NCBI GenBank assembly: GCA_964471535.1
Contig: CAYYHA010000090.1
Span: 1-14,496 of the forward strand
Length of the DNA stretch: 14,496 nucleotides
Source: CAYYHA01 sp964471535
GTDB taxonomy: Bacteria > Myxococcota > Myxococcia > SLRQ01
Reading direction: 5' to 3'
The position numbers and the translations under genes are program-made. Below the pieces are notes generated by a model. The model was not told the DNA's origin, did not search any database, and was given only the letters and a program-made list of their open reading frames with translations. Shown piece after piece: positions 1 to 5,810 of the stretch (the first letter of the stretch is position 1; every line of letters begins with the position of its first letter).

Positions 1-824
1 TCGAGGCCGAGTGCCTGTACCGATCGGGCTTCTGCCGGCTGGAAGGACTGGAGCAGCGGGCCCGCCTCCGAGAGATCGAGCAGCGTCTCGTCCACGTCGA
101 AGGTGGGGGGTGCCTCACGGGAGGCGAAGTAGGCGCCGATGAACATACGGACACCAGGAATGCGCCGCGGGAGCGCCGCGTGCCAGGTGCACTGCTCGAT
201 GATGACCACCGACCCCGCCGGACAGGAGATCTCGATCTGCCCCTCCCAGCGGGTGTTCGCAATGGGGAACGGCGGCTCGATGTTGGGATCGTTCTCTCGC
301 CGTGGCCAGATGAGCACCTGGCCGCCATCTGCGTCGAGGTCGTCGAGATAGAGGAGCACGACCACCCGCTGCGCCTTCTCGAAGTGCGGCGTCCAGCCCA
401 TGCGGCGGTAGAGCTCGTCGTCGATGCCCCCCACGTGCGTGTGCCACTGGAAGAAGGGGCGGGTAGAGTCCGATAGCACGGCGCCCGTCTTCTCGATGTA
501 GGCGCCGTCTCCGAAGAGGCCGCGCAGGATCTCGGCTACCTGCGGCTTCAAAAGGTGCGGCGCGAGCTCAGGTCTGAAGCGCAGGAGCTTGTGGAAGACG
601 AGACCCAGCCCCCAGATCTCGATGTCCTCGGCCACGTAGCCGTGCGTGTCCTGGTAGAAGGGAAAGCGGCCGTTTTCCTCCCAGACCGCGGTCAACTCTC
701 GGCGTAGGAAGGCAACCTCGTCCGCGCCGTAGAGCTTCGGCACCACCGTGTAGCCCGCGCTGCGGATCTGGCGCACGTGGGCGGCGGCGTCGAAGGCGCC
801 TGCGACGGCCGCAGGTGGGCTCAT
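1..824 (-). CDS. PhyH-like Fe(II)/2-oxoglutarate oxygenase with HxH in place of HxD (partial)
   Basis: Likely a phytanoyl-CoA dioxygenase (PhyH) family non-haem Fe(II)/2-oxoglutarate oxygenase, a family that hydroxylates or otherwise oxidises small molecules in the cytoplasm. 274 codons are visible and the C-terminus lies beyond the window. Seen: the core strand motif QWHTHVGGIDDE at residues 126-137, the jelly-roll strand VVLLYLDDLDADGGQVLIWP (about 156-175), the distal metal-type His215 in CTWHAALP, and Arg226 exactly 11 residues later, the usual position of the 2-oxoglutarate carboxylate-binding Arg. Odd: where the family normally has His-x-Asp, this protein has His128-x-His130, so the carboxylate ligand is missing or is supplied by Asp135/Asp136. 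The start is ATG at 824, sharing ATGA with the stop of the radical SAM gene, with a GGAGG 8 nt upstream. It is the fourth gene of the minus-strand operon. Family membership is fairly sure; substrate and even activity are not. Confidence 0.8.
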   Translation of the reverse strand, partial: MSPPAAVAGAFDAAAHVRQIRSAGYTVVPKLYGADEVAFLRRELTAVWEENGRFPFYQDTHGYVAEDIEIWGLGLVFHKLLRFRPELAPHLLKPQVAEILRGLFGDGAYIEKTGAVLSDSTRPFFQWHTHVGGIDDELYRRMGWTPHFEKAQRVVVLLYLDDLDADGGQVLIWPRRENDPNIEPPFPIANTRWEGQIEISCPAGSVVIIEQCTWHAALPRRIPGVRMFIGAYFASREAPPTFDVDETLLDLSEAGPLLQSFQPAEARSVQALGL

Positions 825-2164
825 CGGCGCGCCCTCCGTCGGAAGTACTCGGATCCGACGAGCCCCTTGCGCCCGTCGAGGTGGAGGCCGCCCGGATCCC
901 GCGCATCGATGGCCTCCACCGCAGCGCGGATCACGCTGGTGAGTGCCTCCTTCGCCTCGCCTCGTTCGTCTCGTACGTTCTTGTAGTAGATGTTGAACGA
1001 GGCACTGCGGTGGAGCGCCGGCCGCGCCTCGTCCCGCGCCTCGAGCACCACGTCCACGCTGCCGGCGCCGGCGGCGAAGCGGTAGATGCAGGCGCGCCGG
1101 GTCAGCAGCATCTCCTCGAGGCGCGCGCCAGTGGACTCCGCGACGCCCTCTATGAGGGCGCGCCAGGCGGGCAGCTCGCTGGGAGGCACCTCGGATCCGT
1201 CCGGTGCGTCACTTTCCACGGGGAGCCCGTACTCTGGCTCTTGCCAGGGACGGCTTCGGGGCACCGGCTGCAGGAGGTCGGCCTCCCACCCGAACTTCTC
1301 GATGTAGGGGTGCGTCAGACCCAGGCAGGTCTCCGCGTGTTCGCACTTGGCTTCGTAGAGGCAGGCGAACTCCGGATAGACCTCGTAGAAGGCCTCCACG
1401 ATGACGACGTCGGGCTGCGCGTTGTCCATCGCCTCGGCGTGGGCGCCGAGGAGGCACTGGGGCACGTACTTCACCCGGCACTCGATCCCAAGCGAGTGGG
1501 CGCGGTCGAGTGCCGCGACGAGCGCCGGGGCGAGGCGCGCCATGGGGACGAGGAGGCCGCGCTCGTCCGCGTAGTCCTCCATGGGCAGGTAGTTCCACCA
1601 TTCCATCCCCGCCGGTCGAAAGGGAAAGACGGTGTCCACGATGGCAGCGAGGTGATCCACGTTGAGCGTGGTGAGCACCGTGTTGGTCAGGATGCAAGCG
1701 CCGAGGGCACGCAGGTTCTCGAGCCCACGCATCGTCTCGTCGAAGCCGCCGGGGCGTTGGGCGATGTGATCTTGCACGGCTGCGTTCGGACCGTGCAGGG
1801 AGACGAAGAACTCGTCGACGCCCGCCTCCATGAGCCGTTCGGCGAAGCTGCGGTCGGCGAGGAGGCGGCCGTTGGTCTGCAAGCGGATGTGATCGAAGCT
1901 CTTCGAGTCGCGCGCATAGACGAGGTAGTCGAAGAGCTTCTCCTCGAGGGTGACCTCCCCGCCGGTGAAGGTGACGCGGCGGTAGCGGCGGTGGCGCACG
2001 TTGTCGTCGACGGCCTCCTTGAAGCGGTCGAAGGGCACGCCCCGGAAGTAGTTGAGCCCTTCCGCGGCGATGCAGAAGCGACAGGCCGAGTGACAGTGAA
2101 AGTCCACCGTCACCGTCAGATCGCTGAAGCGTGTCGGCTCGAAGCGCCCTTTGTAGCTCTGCAT
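821..2164 (-). CDS. Radical SAM enzyme with auxiliary Cys cluster and novel C-terminal extension
   Basis: 447-aa radical SAM protein, which would cleave S-adenosylmethionine at a [4Fe-4S] cluster to start a radical reaction. Seen: the CxxxCxxC cluster motif at Cys24, Cys28 and Cys31 (CHSACRFC), the GGE motif at 68-70 (TFTGGEVTL), RLQTNGRLL at 94-102, and the SLHGPN barrel strand at 122-127. A second Cys set follows the core: Cys237, then Cys268-x5-Cys274-x5-Cys280, leading into a LxHPYIEKFGWE segment, which suggests an auxiliary Fe-S cluster as in SPASM/twitch-type enzymes. Residues from about 300 to 447 form an extra region I do not recognise. The ATG at 2164 is chosen because it overlaps the upstream stop by one base (TGATG); the open frame extends further but only into the upstream gene. 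It is coupled to the PhyH-like gene by a 4-nt overlap. The substrate is unknown; peptide or small-molecule maturation would fit the neighbours. Confidence 0.9.
   Translation of the reverse strand: MQSYKGRFEPTRFSDLTVTVDFHCHSACRFCIAAEGLNYFRGVPFDRFKEAVDDNVRHRRYRRVTFTGGEVTLEEKLFDYLVYARDSKSFDHIRLQTNGRLLADRSFAERLMEAGVDEFFVSLHGPNAAVQDHIAQRPGGFDETMRGLENLRALGACILTNTVLTTLNVDHLAAIVDTVFPFRPAGMEWWNYLPMEDYADERGLLVPMARLAPALVAALDRAHSLGIECRVKYVPQCLLGAHAEAMDNAQPDVVIVEAFYEVYPEFACLYEAKCEHAETCLGLTHPYIEKFGWEADLLQPVPRSRPWQEPEYGLPVESDAPDGSEVPPSELPAWRALIEGVAESTGARLEEMLLTRRACIYRFAAGAGSVDVVLEARDEARPALHRSASFNIYYKNVRDERGEAKEALTSVIRAAVEAIDARDPGGLHLDGRKGLVGSEYFRRRARR
833..837 (-). promoter_or_regulatory. Shine-Dalgarno of the PhyH-like gene
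   Basis: GGAGG on the minus strand, 8 nt before the ATG at 824. It lies inside the end of the radical SAM gene, supporting the start that overlaps that gene by 4 nt. Confidence 0.6.
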
Positions 2165-3051
2165 CAGAGCGTCCCGTAGAAGCTGGTCTTGAGATAGACG
2201 AGGTTGCCGTCCTCGTCGTCGCGGTAGTCGATCCCCACATCGAACCACAGGTGTTCGAAGCCCTCCCGCTGCGCGGCGACGAAGTCGACGAGCGGCGCCG
2301 GGTACCCGAAGCGACGCAGGAACCAGAGCAGGCGGCTTACGTCGATCCCGGAGAAGTAGACGGCGTCACAGCTTCGCTTCTTGGCCACGCACACCTTCTT
2401 GCATGCGAAGAGCTGCGGCAGCAGCACCTGGGCGAGCTTGCGCGGGTCCCCGTAGTCGACGAAGACGCTGCTCTTCAGGAGCGGCAGCACGCGATCGATC
2501 TCGGTCTTGGGTCCCATGAAGCGATAGGTGTTCTGCAGGGAGAAGCCCGAACGATCCAGGGTATAGGAGCGGCCCGCGTGCTCGCTGGTTCCGGTGAGGT
2601 AGAGGTTCAGGACCTCCACCGAGCCGCGCTCGAAGCTGTCCGGGTAGAGATCGAAGCTCACCATCATGTAGGGGATCGACTCGCGGACCTTCGGCGCGAT
2701 GCGAAGGTAGGGTTCGAGGGCCCGGGACAGGGCGGTGGCGGTGGCGGCGGCGTCCTCCTTCGCCGGGTCGTAGAAGTAGAGTTCCCACCACAGTCGGCTG
2801 CCGTCGAACTTCACCCCCCAAACCGTCAGGTCCCGCCCCAAATGGGCCTGCACCGCTTTCAGCGGGGCGTGGAACGCGGACAGGCAGCCGGCCACCTCGA
2901 GGGACCGCCACAGGAGGTTCTCCGCCCGTAGCTTCCCCGCGGTCGGGCGCCGCGGCGCGTACGGCTCGAGGCAGTAGTCGAAGTAGCGATCGTCCGGTCC
3001 TGCGGGCAGGAGCTCCAGAGCCGGCCCCGCCTCTTGGGTTACGCTGGCCAT
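2164..3051 (-). CDS. Unrecognised protein, possible ABBA-fold (prenyltransferase-like) enzyme
   Basis: 295-aa soluble protein with no signal peptide or membrane segment; I do not recognise its family. Several similar predicted beta-hairpins recur, each a hydrophobic strand ending in Asp, a turn, then a strand with a Tyr: VWGVKFDGSRLWWELYFYD (77-95), MVSFDLYPDSF followed by VEVLNLYLTG (130-154), CDAVYFSGID (228-237) and FDVGIDYRD followed by NLVYLKTSFYG (270-293). Helical stretches separate them. This alternation recalls ABBA-barrel aromatic or peptide prenyltransferases, and the YFS-helix-strand order near the C-terminus loosely resembles NphB-type enzymes. That is a pattern-level inference only. 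Its stop overlaps the radical SAM start by one base, so translation is probably coupled. No good Shine-Dalgarno precedes the ATG at 3051. Likely the second gene of the operon, 59 nt after the previous stop. Confidence 0.75.
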   Translation of the reverse strand: MASVTQEAGPALELLPAGPDDRYFDYCLEPYAPRRPTAGKLRAENLLWRSLEVAGCLSAFHAPLKAVQAHLGRDLTVWGVKFDGSRLWWELYFYDPAKEDAAATATALSRALEPYLRIAPKVRESIPYMMVSFDLYPDSFERGSVEVLNLYLTGTSEHAGRSYTLDRSGFSLQNTYRFMGPKTEIDRVLPLLKSSVFVDYGDPRKLAQVLLPQLFACKKVCVAKKRSCDAVYFSGIDVSRLLWFLRRFGYPAPLVDFVAAQREGFEHLWFDVGIDYRDDEDGNLVYLKTSFYGTL

Positions 3052-3110
3052 CGAGGGAGCGATTGTCGCCCACCGGTGCAGCCGCTGTCATCCTGTCTCC
3101 CGCATCGGCC

Positions 3111-4103
3111 CTAGTACCGCGCCCAGGGCGAAGGAGGCTCGCCTCGAATCCGCCGGCCATCGGGCGAGAGGGCTCCGGCCGCCCACTGCATGAGGGCATC
3201 GACACGGGGCCCGGCCACCGTCCCCTCTCGGATGCGGTAGGAGAGCGCGTGCGGACCGGTGCGAAGGTAGGCACGCTCCGCCGCCGCCGCCGGCGCCACG
3301 TAGATGCCCACCTCGCCCTCGGGGCACCGGAACACGGCCACCGGCTCGAGGCGCCACTGCGGGGCGCCGGCGCCGCGGGCGCGAAAGTACAGCGTCCAGG
3401 CGCGTCCCACCGCGTCCACACCCACCGAGGTGGGGGCGCCAGGCGGGAAGGGCGCGCAGCGGGCGGCGCGTTCCTCGTCCCAGCCGGGCAGCTCGGAGAG
3501 GGCGAGGGCGGCGCCGGGCCGCAGGGCGACGAAGCTCGCTCGACGGGTCCACCGGCCGGCCCGACGAACCCAGCTCTCCACCCCGCCGGCCACCGCCTCG
3601 CCGGGGACGAGGCGGCGGAGGCAGGCCGGGGCGCCCGGGGGCATCCCCGGAGACTGCACGTAGGCCTTCAGTTCCTCGGCCCCCGTCGCGAGGTTGAGTC
3701 CGAGCACGTGGGGGGGCGGCGCCTCGGGCGCGCCCAGCGCCTGCGCGAGGCGGCGTCGGAGCGCTGCCGAGGCATCCGACGCATTGAGGTAGAGCTTCGA
3801 GACGCCGGCTGCGGCGTCCCACCCCCCGATGAGTCCCATCCCCTCGCGGCGGGCGAGCGCCAGCATCCGCTGAGCCGAGGGTCCCAGCTTTGGCGGCAGC
3901 GCCTCGAGGAGAGCTCGGGCCTCGTCCGCGCCGAGGCGCTCGAGCATCATCCGCTCCCCCCGGAGCGGACCGGTGCCCCCCCGCAGCGAGGCTTCGAGGC
4001 GATCCCAGGAGAGCCGGAGGACCCCGGTGATCGCGCCCGCGGCCGACGCCCAGGGGCCCAGGCTCCGCACGAGCGCCTCGCGCAGCGCCGCGCCCTCAGT
4101 CAT
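3111..4103 (-). CDS. Unrecognised 330-aa protein, possible second ABBA-like fold
   Basis: First gene of the minus-strand operon. The reading frame is open far upstream, but the ATG at 4103 has a TAAGGAGG 9 nt before it and is clearly the start. The protein is soluble and Ala/Arg-rich with no signal peptide. I do not recognise it. It repeats a hairpin pattern like that of the next gene: LIGGWDAAAGVSKLYLNASD (91-110), VLGLNLATGAEELKAYVQS (133-151), SVGVDAVGRAWTLYFRARG (226-244) and VAVFRCPEGEVGIYVAP (255-271), in each case a Gly-hydrophobic-Asp/Asn strand, a turn, then a Lys/Leu-x-Tyr strand. This is how ABBA-type prenyltransferase repeats look by eye, so the two genes may be distant paralogues or partners. 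Tryptophans at 245-250 and Arg/Lys near strand ends could be functional, but no catalytic residue can be assigned. Alternative: a binding or carrier partner of the radical SAM enzyme. Confidence 0.75.
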   Translation of the reverse strand: MTEGAALREALVRSLGPWASAAGAITGVLRLSWDRLEASLRGGTGPLRGERMMLERLGADEARALLEALPPKLGPSAQRMLALARREGMGLIGGWDAAAGVSKLYLNASDASAALRRRLAQALGAPEAPPPHVLGLNLATGAEELKAYVQSPGMPPGAPACLRRLVPGEAVAGGVESWVRRAGRWTRRASFVALRPGAALALSELPGWDEERAARCAPFPPGAPTSVGVDAVGRAWTLYFRARGAGAPQWRLEPVAVFRCPEGEVGIYVAPAAAAERAYLRTGPHALSYRIREGTVAGPRVDALMQWAAGALSPDGRRIRGEPPSPWARY

Positions 4104-4407
4104 CCGCGGTCGCCTCCTTATCTCCGCGCGGTTCCAAGGCCGTTCTGGGAGCTGGCGCCGCAGCCCGCCGGCGCGAGGCGTGTTCCGCCGTGGCCCGCTC
4201 GGAGGCGCGATCGCTGCTGGGCCGAGGGGCCTCTTCGAGCCCGCTGCTGCGCTCGCCCTCTGCCATGGCTGCGTGATCGTAGCAGGTCGCCGAGCCGCAC
4301 GGGGTCCTGCGGCGCGGACGCCCGCGGCGAGGCGTACAGCGCGGGAGGGCGTCCCATGCTGCGCAGGGGTGGACGGCGGCGCCCGAGCAGGGGATGGTCT
4401 CCTGTCC
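4104..4407. promoter_or_regulatory. Divergent control region between the minus-strand operon and the PAP2 gene
   Basis: About 300 bases between oppositely oriented genes, so it should hold both promoters. On the minus strand, TGCTACGAT (4284-4276) is an acceptable extended -10 for the operon, which would give a leader of about 165 nt; no convincing -35 goes with it. No clear plus-strand promoter was found. If the PAP2 gene starts at its earlier in-frame GTG (4369), this region shortens. No other gene is seen here. Confidence 0.4.
4113..4120 (-). promoter_or_regulatory. Strong Shine-Dalgarno fixing the first operon gene start
   Basis: TAAGGAGG on the minus strand, 9 nt from the ATG at 4103. 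It settles the start inside a much longer open frame that runs back to about 5021 over the PAP2 gene. Confidence 0.8.
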
Positions 4408-5199
4408 GTGCGAAGGCTCCCGTCTCCTCCTGGGCGCCATGCGCCGCACGCGCTGGCGCTCATCGCTCTCCTCGCTGCTGCGTCTCCCGTCGAGGCGGCG
4501 GTGGTGCGGTCCGAGGCATGCGGCGCCGAGTCCCGTCCGGCACGCCCCGCGGCGCCGCCGCCCCCCGATCCGGCATCCCGCACCTCGGCCAGAGCGGCCG
4601 AGGCACCGGTCCGAGCCCTCCCCGATGCGTGGGCGCGGCTCACCGACCACGCGGGGCTGAAGGTGGGCGCTTTCTTCCTCGGTGTCTCGCTGATCCGCAT
4701 CGCCTCGAGCCGTGACCAGGCAGTACGCGACTGGGCGCAGCGGACGCAGGTGCTGGGGGAGGCTTCGGCGCTCGGCGCACAGTCCCCACCGCTCATCCTC
4801 GGCGGTACGGCGCTGACGATCGCGGGCCTCGCGCTCTTCGCCGACGATGCGTCCGATTCGGCGCGGCAGTGGAAGCACCTGGAGATCTTCGCGGTGAGCC
4901 AGGCCGTGACCTCCGGCCTCACCGACCTGCTCAAGGTCGCCACCTGGCGGGAGCGCCCCGACGGGGGCAACCACCTCTCCTTCCCCTCGGGCCACACCTC
5001 CAGCGCGTTCGCCTGGGCCACCTTCGTGTGGCGCCGCTATGGCTGGCAGTGGGGCCTTCCCGCGTACGTCTTTGCTGCCTTCGTCGGCTTCAGCCGGATC
5101 CACGACGACCGTCACTGGCTGTCGGACGTGCTCGCAGGTGCGCTGCTCGGCGTGAGCGTCACCTACGTCGTAGACGAACTCTACGGTCCGCTCGACTGA
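4408..5199 (+). CDS. PAP2-family phosphatase with N-terminal signal sequence
   Basis: A type 2 phosphatidic acid phosphatase/haloperoxidase-like (PAP2) protein, probably removing phosphate from a lipid or isoprenoid phosphate at the membrane or in the periplasm. All three family signatures are intact: Lys-x6-Arg-Pro (Lys176 to Arg183-Pro184, KVATWRERP), Pro-Ser-Gly-His (193-196, with catalytic-type His196), and Ser-Arg-x5-His-x3-Asp (Ser229 to Asp240, SRIHDDRHWLSD). Numbering is from GTG 4408. That GTG gives a fitting signal peptide (RR, then ALALIALLAAASPVEA), followed by a Pro/Ala-rich linker and hydrophobic stretches around LKVGAFFLGVSLI and LILGGTALTIAGLALF. No ATG is well placed; an in-frame GTG at 4369 is the main alternative, and neither has a strong Shine-Dalgarno. 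It ends 7 bp from the convergent lipoprotein gene. Family is certain, substrate unknown. Confidence 0.9.
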   Translation: MRRLPSPPGRHAPHALALIALLAAASPVEAAVVRSEACGAESRPARPAAPPPPDPASRTSARAAEAPVRALPDAWARLTDHAGLKVGAFFLGVSLIRIASSRDQAVRDWAQRTQVLGEASALGAQSPPLILGGTALTIAGLALFADDASDSARQWKHLEIFAVSQAVTSGLTDLLKVATWRERPDGGNHLSFPSGHTSSAFAWATFVWRRYGWQWGLPAYVFAAFVGFSRIHDDRHWLSDVLAGALLGVSVTYVVDELYGPLD

Positions 5200-5206
5200 A
5201 CGGGGG

Positions 5207-5800
5207 TCAGTCGTTGGGAGCGCCTGCCTCGATCCAGCGGCGCACCGTGTCGATGAGCCGCTCGGAGAGCATGCAGTTCTGGCAGCTTGGCATCTGCCGG
5301 CCGCACTGCACCGCCGGGAGCCCCTCGGCCTGACAGGCCTCTGCCTGCCGATCGAGCAGCTTCAGGTAGAAGTAGGAGGCCTCGGGGTCGCCTGGGACCA
5401 CCCGGTCCCAGTTGGGCACCTCGATGGAGGGCTGGCCCACGAGCTGGGCGTAGCCCCGCCCCGTGCGAAGGTCGAGCGGTGCCATGCTGGGCGGACCCAC
5501 GTGACAGCGGTTGGAGGCGGCGCAGCCGGGGAGGATGTTCTCATCGATCCACGACCAGGTCGCGGGCGGGGGCTCGATGCCTCCGTCCCCGCCGTCGCCT
5601 CCGTCGCCCGCGTCCGAGGGGCCTGCGTCTCCCCCGTCGGGCCCGGCATCCCGGCCGGCATCGCGCCCGCTGTCGACGCCGCCGTCGCTCCCGCTCGGCG
5701 GGCCGCAGTGAACGCCCGCCGAGAGGAGGACGAGGAGCCCCAGGCATGCCAGAGCGCGCCGGCAGCTCACCCCAGCGAGGTACCGCATGGCAGACCGCAT
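5207..5800 (-). CDS. Lipoprotein with degenerate cytochrome-c-like (CX5CH) domain
   Basis: 197-aa exported protein. Residues 1-31 are a signal peptide (Arg/Cys-rich start, LACLGLLVLLSAG) ending at Cys32, the likely lipidated residue, although VHC is a poor lipobox. Residues 33-75 are an Asp/Gly/Ala-rich spacer. The globular part begins with TWSWIDENILPGC and has Cys93-x5-Cys99-His100, close to the CX4CH haem-binding motif of myxobacterial cytochrome-like lipoproteins, then Met170-Pro in CGRQMP as a possible axial ligand, two further Cys (173, 176), and the typical ending LIDTVRRWIEAGAP. It may bind haem or may be a disulfide-stabilised relative. ATG 5800 has GGAGG only 4 nt upstream; ATG 5788 is an alternative. 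It starts 10 nt after the stop of the large lipoprotein gene, so they form an operon. Confidence 0.8.
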   Translation of the reverse strand: MRSAMRYLAGVSCRRALACLGLLVLLSAGVHCGPPSGSDGGVDSGRDAGRDAGPDGGDAGPSDAGDGGDGGDGGIEPPPATWSWIDENILPGCAASNRCHVGPPSMAPLDLRTGRGYAQLVGQPSIEVPNWDRVVPGDPEASYFYLKLLDRQAEACQAEGLPAVQCGRQMPSCQNCMLSERLIDTVRRWIEAGAPND

Positions 5801-5810
5801 CTCGCCTCCG

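Noticed and set aside
815..2179. 454-codon plus-strand open frame opposite the radical SAM gene
   Set aside because: Only a mirror of GC-rich codons; the minus strand holds the Cys and GGE motifs.
4104..5021. N-terminal extension of the first operon gene over the PAP2 gene
   Set aside because: The extension is Arg/Ala-rich antisense of PAP2, and a strong Shine-Dalgarno fixes the start at 4103.
5197..5210. Shared bidirectional terminator between convergent genes
   Set aside because: Only 7 bp separate the two stop codons and no hairpin with a T-run is visible there.
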